A program made the translations under genes and the position numbers. 64,000 nt of DNA from Streptomyces sp. SDr-06 (GTDB lineage Bacteria; Actinomycetota; Actinomycetes; Streptomycetales; Streptomycetaceae), in contig NZ_QOLA01000002.1 in NCBI RefSeq assembly GCF_003324565.1, positions 434,001-498,000 of the forward strand, written 5' to 3'. The stretch's first letter is position 1. Each line of letters begins with the position of its first letter. Shown in pieces: positions 52,051-60,884 of this stretch. The notes under the pieces were generated by a model. That model was not told the DNA's origin, ran no database searches, and was given only the letters and a program-made list of their open reading frames with translations.

Positions 52051-53412
52051 GTGGAGCATGCAAGCGGTGCTGAACCGGCCGCTTCGGCCGGCGACGGCCC
52101 CGCCGAGGTGCTCGACCGCCCGCTGCCCGAGGCGGTGCGACGCCGGGTCGTCGCCTTCGTCTCGGAGGCGTTCGGCGGCCTGACCGTCGCCGAACTGCCC
52201 GGACAGCTGCGGCAGTACGCCCGTTTCACCCCGACCCGGCGCGCCAAGTTCGCGGGCAACGCGATGGCCGCCGCGCTGGAGAGCGACCCCGTGTTCCGCC
52301 AGCGGATCGGCGAGCGGCTCAAGGAGTCGCAGCCGGAACTCGCGGGCGCCGTCGAGGCCGGCTCGCCGCCGGCCGCCGCCGATCCCGTGGACGTGGCGGC
52401 CGCCGCCTACGTGCTGCGCCCCACCGGCTGGGTGAAGCTCGTCGCCGCGGCCGGCGAGGAGGCCCAGCGGGCGTTCGCCGAGCAGGTCGACGAGGAGGGC
52501 CGGCGCGAACTGGAGCGGCTGCGCGAGGAGCTCGCCGAGGCGCGCGACCGGATCAAGTCCGAGAACGAGGCGCTGCGCGTCGAACTGCTCGCCGCCCGCA
52601 AGGAAGCCGAATCGCTCCAGCGCAAACTGCGCAGCGCGCAGAGCGACGTGAAGCGGGGCGAGGCCGCGCTGCGCCGGGTCACCGCCGAGATCGACGGCAT
52701 CAAGGCGGAGGCGGCCGCCCAGGTGGCCACCGCCGAGAGCGAGGCGCGCCGGCTCAAGACGCGGCTCGGCGAGGCCGAGGCCGGTCTTGAGGCGAGCCGG
52801 CGGGCGGTGCGCGAGGGGCGCTCCGTCGAGGACATGCGGCTGCGGCTGCTGCTCGACACGGTCCTGGAGGGCGCCCAGGGCCTGCGCCGCGAACTGGCCC
52901 TGCCGCCCGCCTCGGTGCGCCCCGCCGACACCGTGGACGCGGTCGCGCCGGGCACCATGACGCCCAAGGACATCTCCGCCCGGGCGCTGTCGGAGACCGA
53001 CCCGGCGCTGCTCGACCAGCTGCTCGCGCTGCCCCAGGTGCATCTGGTGGTGGACGGCTACAACGTCACCAAGACCGGCTATCCGACGATGCCGTTGGAG
53101 AAGCAGCGGCTGCGGCTGCTCGGCGGCCTGTCGGTGCTCGCCGCGCAGACGGGCGCCGAGGTCACCTGTGTCTTCGACGGCGCGGAGCTGGCGGCGCCGG
53201 TGCTGCTCGCGCCGCCCCGGGGCGTACGCGTGCTGTTCTCCAAGCCGGGCGTGACCGCGGACGAGCTGATCCGCCAGCTGGTGCGGGCCGAGCCGTCGGG
53301 GCGGCCCGTGGTGGTCGCCTCGACGGACAAGGAGGTCGCGGACGGCGTCGCGAAGGCGGGCGCCCGCCCGGTCGCCTCCCTGCTGCTCCTCAAGCGGCTT
53401 TCACGCGTCTGA
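52051..53412 (+). CDS. NYN (YacP-like) domain RNA-associated protein
   Basis: A 453-residue protein. Residues about 20-110 form a conserved helical domain (LPEAVRRRVVAFVSEAFGGLTVAELP), about 145-265 are a long Glu/Arg-rich coiled coil, and about 325-453 are a NYN nuclease-like domain: HLVVDGYNVTKTGYP with the catalytic-type Asp, VTCVFDGAEL, FSKPGVTADELI and VVVASTDKEVADG. The acidic residues of the PIN-like site appear intact, so RNA cleavage is plausible. GTG 52051 starts it. Confidence 0.85.
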   Translation: MEHASGAEPAASAGDGPAEVLDRPLPEAVRRRVVAFVSEAFGGLTVAELPGQLRQYARFTPTRRAKFAGNAMAAALESDPVFRQRIGERLKESQPELAGAVEAGSPPAAADPVDVAAAAYVLRPTGWVKLVAAAGEEAQRAFAEQVDEEGRRELERLREELAEARDRIKSENEALRVELLAARKEAESLQRKLRSAQSDVKRGEAALRRVTAEIDGIKAEAAAQVATAESEARRLKTRLGEAEAGLEASRRAVREGRSVEDMRLRLLLDTVLEGAQGLRRELALPPASVRPADTVDAVAPGTMTPKDISARALSETDPALLDQLLALPQVHLVVDGYNVTKTGYPTMPLEKQRLRLLGGLSVLAAQTGAEVTCVFDGAELAAPVLLAPPRGVRVLFSKPGVTADELIRQLVRAEPSGRPVVVASTDKEVADGVAKAGARPVASLLLLKRLSRV

Positions 53413-53687
53413 CGCATTCGGGGCCTTTGGTAACTCCTGTGTTCAATGCCCGAATTCGGGTGGTCGTCGGCGAGCGCTCCGTCAAGTGCCCACTACTACG
53501 CGTGGGGTGACAGTAAAGAATCCTCTCGATGACCGGATTTTTTCCCATCAGGATTTGAACTGATCACAAGAAGGTCACTAGGGTCGGGGCTCGTACCTTC
53601 ATGCGGTTGATCACTCGTTCGGGGTGTCCGTGAAGGTCCCGCCGACTGTGCAGTGTTCGGCGGCTGAGGAAGAAGGAGCTCGCCTTC

Positions 53688-54713
53688 GTGGGGTCCCACC
53701 GTCGTCCCAAGCCCGCGAGCCGCACCCGCGTGACCGTGCTCAGCGCGACCGCGGCCGCCGTCGTCGCCCTTACCTCGCAGGCCGCCCAGGCCGACCCGAA
53801 GCCCACCAAGGACGAGGTCAAGAGCAAGGTCGACAAGCTCTACGACGAGGCCGAGCAGGCGACCGAGGCGGCCAACGGCGCCACCGAGAAGCAGCGCCGG
53901 CTCGAGACCGAGATCAGCCAGATCCAGGACAAGGTCGCCCGCGGGCAGCAGGAGCTCAACACCCTGCGCAGCGGCCTCGGTTCGATGGCCTCGGCGCAGT
54001 ACCGCTCCGGTGGCATCGACCCCTCGCTCGCCCTCTTCCTCTCGTCCAACCCGGATGACTTCCTCGACAAGGCCTCCTCGCTCGACCAGCTGAGCGCCAC
54101 CCAGACCGAGGCACTCCGGAAGATCCAGGGCAAGCAGCGCACCCTCGCGCAGGAGCGCAAGGAAGCCCAGGACAAGCTGAAGGACCTGGCCGACACCCGC
54201 ACGGTGCTCGAAGCCAAGAAGAAGGAAGTCCAGGGCAAGCTCAGCGACGCGCAGCAGCTGCTCAACACCCTGACCGCGCAGGAGAAGGCGGCCCTCGCCT
54301 CCGACGACGCGCGCGCCAACCGCTCCACCGAGCGCCCGAACCTCGGCAAGGACGTGCCCGCCTCCCAGGTCGGCGCCGCCGCCCTGGCCGCGGCCCAGAC
54401 CCAGCTCGGCAAGCCGTACAGCTACGGCGCGACCGGCATGGCGACCTTCGACTGCTCGGGCCTGACGGGCTACGCCTACGGCCAGGCCGGCGTCAACCTG
54501 CCGCGCACCTCGCAGGAGCAGGCCAACGCCGGCACCCGGATCGGCCGCAGCGAGCTGAAGCCCGGCGACCTGGTGCTCTTCTTCGGCGACCTGCACCACA
54601 TCGGTCTGTACGCCGGCAACAACATGGTGCTGCACGCCCCGCGGACCGGCACCGTCGTGCGCTACGAGTCGATGGACAACATGCCCTTCCAGTTCGGTGT
54701 GCGCATCGGCTGA
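53688..54713 (+). CDS. NlpC/P60 peptidoglycan hydrolase with N-terminal coiled coil
   Basis: A secreted 341-residue endopeptidase. It has a signal peptide cut after QAAQA (about residue 34), an antiparallel coiled-coil domain (about 40-205) like RipA/PcsB, and an NlpC/P60 domain (about 225-341) with Cys256 in FDCSGLTGYAY and His304 in LHHIGLYAG. GTG 53688 follows AGGAG at a somewhat long spacing. The 275-nt upstream gap is comparatively AT-rich (a T6 run near 53540) and must hold the promoter. A paralogue lies directly downstream. Confidence 0.93.
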   Translation: MGSHRRPKPASRTRVTVLSATAAAVVALTSQAAQADPKPTKDEVKSKVDKLYDEAEQATEAANGATEKQRRLETEISQIQDKVARGQQELNTLRSGLGSMASAQYRSGGIDPSLALFLSSNPDDFLDKASSLDQLSATQTEALRKIQGKQRTLAQERKEAQDKLKDLADTRTVLEAKKKEVQGKLSDAQQLLNTLTAQEKAALASDDARANRSTERPNLGKDVPASQVGAAALAAAQTQLGKPYSYGATGMATFDCSGLTGYAYGQAGVNLPRTSQEQANAGTRIGRSELKPGDLVLFFGDLHHIGLYAGNNMVLHAPRTGTVVRYESMDNMPFQFGVRIG

Positions 54714-54949
54714 TCCGCCCTCCCCGTCAGCCGCCGACCCCGCCCAAACGGGCGAATCGCGGCAACCCGCGCTGACGCGACGCCCCGCCGGTGACCTGTG
54801 TTCTCCGGCGGGGCGTCACTTTGCGTAGGCGGCGCGGTCGTTGGCCGCCCGGCGTGCGCCCGGTTACTGTCCGGCGTGCGGTTTCCCCGGTGACTCGCCG
54901 CCCGCCCGGGCGGCAGGGGCCGCACGCAGTGCAAGGGAGTGCGGCATAC

Positions 54950-55978
54950 GTGGCGTCCCATCGCCGGCCTTCGCAGTCGGGCCTGACCCAGAGCGCCCGC
55001 GTCACCGTCCTTTCGGCCGCGGCGGCGACGGCCGCGGCAGCCCTCGCGGCACCCGGCGCGAGCGCGGCCCCGCACGAGCCGGGCTCCTCGGGCCAGGCCA
55101 AGGTCGACCGGCTCTTCCAGGAGGCCGAGCGGGCCACCGAGCAGTACGACAAGGCCGATGAGCACGCCAAGCGGCTGCGCGAGGAGGTCGCACAGGCGCA
55201 GGACGCCGTCGCGCGCGGCCAGGAGAAGATCAACCGCATGCGGGGCGCGCTCGGCGCGCTCGCCGGGGCGCAGTACCGCGCGGGCGGCATCGACCCCGCG
55301 CTCGCCCTGCTCCTGTCGTCCAACCCGGACACCTATCTCGACCAGGCCGCCACCCTGGACCGCCTGAGCGAGCGTCAGGCCGGGGCGCTCCAGGACCTCC
55401 AGCACGAGCAGCGCCGCCTCTCGCAGCAGCGCGCCGAGGCGAGCCGCAAGCTGGTGGAGCTGGAGCGCAGCCGCACCGAGGTGGCCCGGCACAAGCGGAC
55501 CGTGGAGTCGAAGCTGGCCGAGGCGCGCCGCATGCTGAACGCGCTGCCGACCGCCGACCGCGCCGCCTTCGACCGCGCCTCCCGCTCCGGGCGCTCCGAA
55601 CTGCCCGCGCTCTCCGGCTCGGCGCCCGCCTCCTCGCGGGCCGCGGCGGCCGTCCTCGCGGCCCGCTCGGCGCTCGGCAAGCCGTACATCTGGGGCGCCA
55701 ACGGGCCCTCCGGCTTCGACTGTTCGGGCCTGATGCAGTGGTCGTACGCCCAGGCCGGCGTCGGCCTGCCGCGCACCTCGCAGGAGCAGCGGTACGCCGG
55801 CCGCCAGGTGCCGCTCTCCGAGGCGAAGCCGGGGGACCTGATCGCGTACCGGCACGACGCCAGCCACATCGCCATGTACATGGGAAACGGCCAGGTGGTG
55901 CACGCCCCCTACCCCGGTGCGCCGGTGCGGTACGACCCCGTCGGGATGATGCCCATTTCCTCGGTGACGCGCGTCTGA
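54950..55978 (+). CDS. NlpC/P60 peptidoglycan hydrolase, second paralogue
   Basis: A 342-residue protein with the same plan as its upstream neighbour: signal peptide (to about residue 40), coiled coil (about 50-210) and NlpC/P60 domain with Cys258 in FDCSGLMQWSY and His in DASHIAMYMG. Both begin with (M)xSHRRP and share the ARVTVLSA signal core, so they arose by tandem duplication. GTG 54950 is preceded by AAGGGAG. The HExxH lipoprotein gene follows after 16 nt and is probably co-transcribed. Confidence 0.92.
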   Translation: MASHRRPSQSGLTQSARVTVLSAAAATAAAALAAPGASAAPHEPGSSGQAKVDRLFQEAERATEQYDKADEHAKRLREEVAQAQDAVARGQEKINRMRGALGALAGAQYRAGGIDPALALLLSSNPDTYLDQAATLDRLSERQAGALQDLQHEQRRLSQQRAEASRKLVELERSRTEVARHKRTVESKLAEARRMLNALPTADRAAFDRASRSGRSELPALSGSAPASSRAAAAVLAARSALGKPYIWGANGPSGFDCSGLMQWSYAQAGVGLPRTSQEQRYAGRQVPLSEAKPGDLIAYRHDASHIAMYMGNGQVVHAPYPGAPVRYDPVGMMPISSVTRV

Positions 55979-55994
55979 CCGTACGATCGGCGGC

Positions 55995-57227
55995 GTGGCA
56001 GGTCATGGACGCGGTCGGACGGTACGGCGCGGGCGGACGGGCGGATGCGTCCTCGCCGCGCTGCTGATCGTCTGCGGCTGCTCGGCGCCCGGCCCTGCCG
56101 CCGACGGTGCCGCGAGCGAGGTGCAGCGGGTCCTCGACCGGCGCGCGACCGCGGTCCTGGCGCACGACGAGAGCGGCTACCTGGCGGCCGTCGACCCCGC
56201 CGCGACGGGGCTGCGGGCGGCGCAGCGGGCCGAGTTCGGCAATCTGGCGCGGGTGCCGCTGACCTCATGGGCGTACCAGGTCACCGGGGTGGACCGGCAC
56301 GGGTCGACGGCCACCGCGAAGGTGGACCTGCGCTACCGCATCCAGGGCTACGACACCGCGCCCGCCACGGTCGCCCGCACCCTCACCCTCGACCGGCGCG
56401 GCGGCGGCTGGTACGTCACCGGAGACCGGCCTGCCCAGGGCGCCGCCCAGCTCCTGTGGCAGCAGGGCCCGGTCACCGTCGTGCGCGGCGCCCACAGCCT
56501 GGTCCTCGGGGTGGGCCAGGATGCGGCGAAGCTGCACGAGATCGCGGCCACCGAGGACGCCGCCGTGCCCGCGGTGTCGGCGGCCTGGCCGGGCGGCTGG
56601 GCGGGCCGCGTCGTGGTCCTCGTCCCCTCCTCGCTCGACGGCATGGCCGCGCTGCTCGGCGCGCCCGCCGCCTCCTACCGGGGCATCGCGGCGGTGACCA
56701 CCGGAGAGGCGGGCGGCGCCGGGGCCGCCCCGGCGGACCGGGTGATCGTCAACCCGGAGGCGTACGCGGTCCTCGGCGATCTGGGCCGCAAGGTCGTCCT
56801 CACCCACGAGACCACGCACGTCGCCACCCGCACCCACACCTCGCCCGCCACCCCGATGTGGCTCTCCGAGGGGTACGCGGACTGGGTCGGCTACCGCGAC
56901 ACCGGCCGCACCGCGCCCCAAGCCGCCCCCGAACTCCAGAAGGCCGTCCGCGCGGGCCTGCTCCCCGCCGACCTCCCCTCGGACGCCGACTTCGGCTTCG
57001 ACGGCGGCGCGGACCGGCTGGCCCGGGCCTACGAGGGCGGCTGGCTGGCGTGTCGCCTGATCGCGACCCGGTGGAGCGAGGCGACGCTGGCCCGCTTCTA
57101 CCGGAAGGTGGGCGACCAGCCGCACCGCGAGGGCGCGGTCGAGAAGGCCATGACGGAGGAACTGGGACTGTCCCCAAGGGAGTTCACCGCGCGCTGGCGG
57201 GAGTACGTGCGCGAGCAGCTGGCCTGA
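55995..57227 (+). CDS. lipoprotein with gluzincin (HExxH) metallopeptidase-like domain
   Basis: A 410-residue lipoprotein (signal with lipobox IVCGC near residue 28). After an NTF2-like N-terminal domain (about 35-150, EVQRVLDRRATAVLAHDESGYLAAVD) comes a peptidase-like domain with His271-Glu-Thr-Thr-His275 (HETTH) and a downstream SEGYADWVGY whose Glu would be the third zinc ligand. The zinc site looks complete. It sits 16 nt after the second NlpC/P60 gene, so an envelope-processing role is likely. Confidence 0.82.
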   Translation: MAGHGRGRTVRRGRTGGCVLAALLIVCGCSAPGPAADGAASEVQRVLDRRATAVLAHDESGYLAAVDPAATGLRAAQRAEFGNLARVPLTSWAYQVTGVDRHGSTATAKVDLRYRIQGYDTAPATVARTLTLDRRGGGWYVTGDRPAQGAAQLLWQQGPVTVVRGAHSLVLGVGQDAAKLHEIAATEDAAVPAVSAAWPGGWAGRVVVLVPSSLDGMAALLGAPAASYRGIAAVTTGEAGGAGAAPADRVIVNPEAYAVLGDLGRKVVLTHETTHVATRTHTSPATPMWLSEGYADWVGYRDTGRTAPQAAPELQKAVRAGLLPADLPSDADFGFDGGADRLARAYEGGWLACRLIATRWSEATLARFYRKVGDQPHREGAVEKAMTEELGLSPREFTARWREYVREQLA

Positions 57228-57428
57228 TCAGGGCACGCCGAGCCGGGCGAGCGCGTCGGTGAGCCACTTCCTCTCCTCGGCGGTGGTGGCGCGCGCGATC
57301 CGCAGCATGCCCTCGCGGAACACGTCCGGCGCCTGCTCGGCCGACACGGGCTCGCCCTCGCGGTAGAAGAAGCTCGACGACGCCTCCAGGAACGCCTGCC
57401 GCCGCTTGAGGACGTCCGCCTGCTCGGC
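57228..57428 (-). pseudogene. C-terminal remnant of an unidentified gene
   Basis: The minus-strand frame ending at 57228 encodes a normal-looking helical C-terminus (ADVLKRRQAFLEASSSFFYR, then VSAEQAPDVFREGMLRIARA and EERKWLTDALARLGVP). It has no usable start codon before that segment: upstream sequence in this frame turns into Arg/Pro-rich antisense of the next fragment. The 5' part appears to have been lost at about 57430. The family is not recognised. Confidence 0.5.
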
Positions 57429-57434
57429 CGGCGC

Positions 57435-57905
57435 ATGGCCGGGACGCTGGCGCTGGTCGCCGTCGTCGCTCGGATCGCCGTCGTCGAGGTGGCCGCGTAC
57501 GGCATTGCGACCAAGGCGATGTACGGGGTGAGCATGGCGTTCCACTCTGTACGGCAGGCCGCCGCGATCCGCACCGCTCGGCTGCTCGGGGCGCGCGGGG
57601 AGGTCGCCGCCGCGGGGGCGCTCTGTCTGCGCTGCCTGGGGCCCTACCTTTTGCTGCTCGCCTGCTTCATCGCGCTGGGCGGGGTGTTCGAGGGCGGCGG
57701 TGACAGTCCGCTCCTGGTGCGGATCACCGTGTGCGGCGTGCTGCTCCAACTGGCGCTCGCCCGCGCCCTGTCGAGCCTCGGCCTGCCCGGGATCTGCCTG
57801 GCCATGGCGTTGGCCATGGCCGTCCAGTGCGCGGCGCTGGCGCGGCTGTGGCGGCGGGTTCCGCGTCAGCCGGTCCGGGAGGGCTCGGCGGTGCGGGTGG
57901 GCTGA
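57435..57905 (+). pseudogene. C-terminal half of a polytopic membrane protein, possibly MATE type
   Basis: A 156-residue frame with four hydrophobic segments. The middle (YGVSMAFHSVRQAAAIRTAR, LLGARGEVAAAGALCLRCLG) resembles the second half of MATE/MOP exporters, which would normally be about 430 residues. It starts abruptly where the minus-strand remnant also starts, with no ribosome binding site. The 3' end overlaps the convergent glycosyltransferase gene by 40 nt. Family assignment is tentative. Confidence 0.5.
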
Positions 57906-59092
57906 GCGGGGACGGGCGGCAGGTTGCGGGTGGCGGAGGTCGAGCGCCACAGGCGGCGGCAGGCGAGGAACGACGCCGCGACCAGCAGGCCGTTGCGTAC
58001 GCACAGCAGGAGCAGGCCCAGCCAGTCGCTCGCCACCACGTGCGAGAACCAGACCGGGAACTCCAGGAGGGTCACCAGGGCGGCGGCGAGGACCATGAGC
58101 GCCGGGCGGGTCATCGGCGAGCGGCGGAAGGCGAGGCACACCGCGGCGAGGCCCACCAGCCACAGCAGGTACTGCGGGCTGATGACCCGGCTCGTCGTCG
58201 TGAACAGCAGCACGGCGGTGAAGGCCGCGTCGGCCAGGGTGCTCGGGCGCCCGGTGTCCCAGGCTCTGAGGCGCCACAGCAGCAGCCAGCCGAACGCGAG
58301 CACGCTCAGCCCCATCGCCAGGGTGGACACCAACGGCACGTACGGGCCCAGGAACTCCACCGAGCCGTAGTTCAGCTGCACCCGGCCCGACCAGCCGAAG
58401 TGGCGGGCCGCGTGGAAGACCAGCGCGCCCAGTGACTCGACCTCCGTGCCCCGCTCGCGCTGGAAGGTGAGGAAGGCGAAGGCCCCCGGCGCCGCCGCGG
58501 CGCACGTCACGAGGAGGGCCGCGGCGCTCACCACCGCGGTCGTCCAGGCCCGGCGCGGGGCGCGGACCAGGAGCAGGACCGGCCACACCTTCAGGAGCGC
58601 CCCGAACGCGGCCAGCGCGCCCAGCGTCCGCGGATGGCGGGCGCCCGCGAGCAGCGCCGCGACCGCGACGGCGGTCACCATCAGGTCGTAGCGGGCGTAC
58701 GCGGTGGGGCCGAGCAGCGGCACGCCCACCGTCCACACCCAGGCGCCGTTCAGGGACTTGCCGGGGCGGCCCGCCGCGTACATCAGGAGCGCGAAGACCA
58801 GCGCGTCGGCCAGGAAGCAGAGGACGAAGAACGCCGTCGCGTAGCCGAGGAAGGGCAGCGCCGCGGGGGAGAGGATCGCGAGCGCGGCGGCCGGCGGGTA
58901 CTGCCAGGTCACGTCGTCCAGCGGATACGTGCCGGTCAGGAGGACCTGGGACCAGCCCTGGTAGATGACGTGCACGTCGCTGGTGACGTCCGGGCCCGGG
59001 AGCGCCAGCACCCGGAAGACGCAGAGCAGCAGCAGATAGCGGGTCGCGGCCCAGGTGGCCGCCACCGCCAGGGTGCGCCGGGGGATGCTCAT
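57866..59092 (-). CDS. GT87-like (DUF2029) polyprenol-phosphate mannosyltransferase
   Basis: A 408-residue integral membrane protein with about ten helices. The first external loop has DVTSDVHVIYQGW with acidic residues placed as in GT-C enzymes, followed by WQYPPAAAL and PLLGPTAYARYDLM. These are features of actinobacterial GT87/DUF2029 proteins that use polyprenyl-phosphate mannose. It lies next to a PimB-like gene, suggesting mannolipid or mannan assembly. ATG 59092 follows GAGGCGG. Confidence 0.8.
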   Translation of the reverse strand: MSIPRRTLAVAATWAATRYLLLLCVFRVLALPGPDVTSDVHVIYQGWSQVLLTGTYPLDDVTWQYPPAAALAILSPAALPFLGYATAFFVLCFLADALVFALLMYAAGRPGKSLNGAWVWTVGVPLLGPTAYARYDLMVTAVAVAALLAGARHPRTLGALAAFGALLKVWPVLLLVRAPRRAWTTAVVSAAALLVTCAAAAPGAFAFLTFQRERGTEVESLGALVFHAARHFGWSGRVQLNYGSVEFLGPYVPLVSTLAMGLSVLAFGWLLLWRLRAWDTGRPSTLADAAFTAVLLFTTTSRVISPQYLLWLVGLAAVCLAFRRSPMTRPALMVLAAALVTLLEFPVWFSHVVASDWLGLLLLCVRNGLLVAASFLACRRLWRSTSATRNLPPVPAQPTRTAEPSRTG

Positions 59093-59243
59093 GGTGTCCG
59101 CCTCGTCCTTGTTTCAGGTGGTTCGGGGGCCGGTTTCAGTCATGATGCCGGGTGCCCGGTCGCGCAGTCCGTGAGGCGGGGCCGCGCGCCGCCCCCGGGC
59201 TGCGTCGCGGCGGCGCGCCCCGGGTTCGGTACTGTCGGCGGCG

Positions 59244-60386
59244 ATGCACAAGACCTTGATCGTGACCAATGACTTCCCGCCGCGCCCCGGCGGGATCCAG
59301 GCGTTCCTGCACAACATGGCGCTGCGGCTCGACCCCGAGCAGGTCGTCGTCTACGCCTCGACGTGGAAGCGGAGCCGGGAGGGCGTCGAGGCGACCGCCG
59401 CGTTCGACGCCGAGCAGCCGTTCACCGTCGTACGGGACCGCACCACGATGCTGCTGCCCACGCCCCGGGTCACCCGGCGGGCCGTCGCCCTGCTGCGCGA
59501 ACACGGGTGTTCCTCGGTGTGGTTCGGGGCGGCGGCGCCGCTCGGCCTCATGGCGCCCGCGCTGCGCAGGGCAGGAGCCGACCGCCTGGTGGCCACCACG
59601 CACGGGCACGAGGCCGGCTGGGCCCAACTGCCCGGCGCGCGACAGCTGTTGAGACGGATCGGCGAGGGCACCGACACGATCACCTACCTCGGTGAGTACA
59701 CCCGCTCGCGGATCGCGGGCGCGCTGACCCAGCAGGCCGCGGCCCGCATGGTCCAACTCCCGCCCGGCGTCGACGAGAAGACCTTCCACCCCGGTTCCGG
59801 CGGCGACGCCGTGCGCGAGCGGCTCGGGCTCACCGACCGGCCCGTCGTGGTCTGCGTCTCGCGCCTCGTGCCGCGCAAGGGGCAGGACACGCTGATCCGC
59901 GCCATGCCGGCCATCCTCGCGAAGGTGCCCGACGCGGTCCTGCTCATCGTGGGCGGCGGGCCGTACGAGGCCGACCTGCGCAAACTCGCCCTCGACACCG
60001 GGGTCTCGTCCTCGGTCCGCTTCACCGGGGCGGTGCCCTGGGCGGAGCTGCCCGCGCACTACGGGGCGGGCGACGTCTTTGCGATGCCGTGCCGCACCCG
60101 GCGCGGCGGCCTGGACGTCGAGGGCCTCGGCATCGTGTACCTGGAGGCCTCCGCGACCGGCCTGCCCGTGGTCGCGGGCGACTCCGGCGGCGCGCCCGAC
60201 GCGGTCCTCGACGGCGAGACCGGCTGGGTCGTGCGGGGCGGGTCCCCCGAGGACTCGGCGGACCGCATCGTGACCCTCCTGCGGGATCCTGCTTTGCGGG
60301 GGCGGATGGGGGAGCGGGGGCGGGTGTGGGTCGAGGAGAGGTGGCGCTGGGATCTCCTCGCGGAGAAGCTGAGGGGTCTGCTCTAG
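59244..60386 (+). CDS. GT4 glycosyltransferase, PimB/MgtA-like mannosyltransferase
   Basis: A 380-residue cytosolic GT-B enzyme. It opens KTLIVTNDFPPRPGGIQAFL, has the acceptor/donor region VATTHGHEAGWAQLPG, then VCVSRLVPRKGQDTLIRAMP, and the donor-site EGLGIVYLEASATGLPVVAG with the EX7E glutamates. This matches actinobacterial PimB', which adds the second mannose to phosphatidylinositol mannoside. ATG 59244 has only a weak ribosome binding site. It is divergent from the GT87-like gene. Confidence 0.85.
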   Translation: MHKTLIVTNDFPPRPGGIQAFLHNMALRLDPEQVVVYASTWKRSREGVEATAAFDAEQPFTVVRDRTTMLLPTPRVTRRAVALLREHGCSSVWFGAAAPLGLMAPALRRAGADRLVATTHGHEAGWAQLPGARQLLRRIGEGTDTITYLGEYTRSRIAGALTQQAAARMVQLPPGVDEKTFHPGSGGDAVRERLGLTDRPVVVCVSRLVPRKGQDTLIRAMPAILAKVPDAVLLIVGGGPYEADLRKLALDTGVSSSVRFTGAVPWAELPAHYGAGDVFAMPCRTRRGGLDVEGLGIVYLEASATGLPVVAGDSGGAPDAVLDGETGWVVRGGSPEDSADRIVTLLRDPALRGRMGERGRVWVEERWRWDLLAEKLRGLL

Positions 60387-60488
60387 CCGTCCGGCCGGGG
60401 TCCGGGCGCCGGTCGACCCCGCCCGCGCCCCGGCGTGGCGCCCCCTTGCCGGGCGGCCCTTGGCCGCGGGTGAGTTGCTTGCCCTCAT

Positions 60489-60629
60489 GCGCAGTTCCCC
60501 GCGCCCCTCAAGGGGTGGGGTGTCGGCTGCGGGCCGTGGGCGGTTGCTCGCGCCGTTCCCCGCGCCCCTTCAGGGCCGGTCGTTGGCCGCGGGCCGAGGG
60601 TGGTTGTTCGCGCGGTTCCCCGCGCCCCT
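60489..60629. repeat. three near-identical repeats at 60-61 nt spacing
   Basis: GCGC(A/C/G)GTTCCCCGCGCCCCT occurs at 60489-60508, 60550-60569 and 60610-60629, each preceded by a GGTTG(C/T)TCGC-like or TCATGC stretch and separated by TGGCCGCGGGCC-like sequence. It is the reverse complement of unit B of the 50.3-50.5 kb repeats. Confidence 0.7.
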
Positions 60630-60791
60630 AGGGGGTGGTGCCTTGCGGTGTCGAGCGCTGAGGGGGCGAATTCAGCCCCTGCGGCGTTTGAGCAGCGGGG
60701 TCCGGGGCGGAGCCCCGTGTCCACCGGCCGGAGGGGGGATGTCGAGCTTGGGCCCCATCTGCCGGTCGGGGCGGAGGTCCGTTTCCGTCGG

Positions 60792-60815
60792 CTGGAGGGG
60801 GACGTCCCCCTCCAG
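60792..60815. terminator. 24-nt perfect palindrome downstream of the acyl-CoA synthetase gene
   Basis: CTGGAGGGGGACG followed by its complement is symmetrical over 24 nt, 70 nt past the stop codon of the minus-strand acyl-CoA synthetase gene. It may act as its terminator, or belong to the surrounding repeats. Confidence 0.4.
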
Positions 60816-60884
60816 CGGGCGGGGTGGAGCCCCGTGGCTTCGGGGGTGGGGGCGGGGCCCCCGGGGCTCGGGGGTGCTGAGGGG

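Larger units (their letters stand above)
60387..60884. other. repeat-rich intergenic region without genes
   Basis: A 498-nt gap with three spaced copies of a repeat, a further element with GGGGTCCGGGGCGGAGCCCC near 60696, and a 24-nt palindrome at 60792-60815. No frame here looks coding. The sequence is shared in inverted form with the 50.1-50.6 kb gap. Confidence 0.7.

Noticed and set aside
53540..53580. A tRNA T-arm-like stretch (ATCAGGATTTGAACTGATC)
   Set aside because: No acceptor stem, D-arm or anticodon arm can be built around it. It is probably a short dyad in the promoter region.
53413..53687. A c-di-AMP (ydaO-type) riboswitch upstream of the NlpC/P60 gene
   Set aside because: Such elements often precede Streptomyces cell-wall hydrolase genes, but I could not find the conserved core here.
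60489..60629. A possible CRISPR array at the three evenly spaced repeats
   Set aside because: Only three units, the spacers are related to one another, the repeats recur at other intergenic sites and no cas genes are present.
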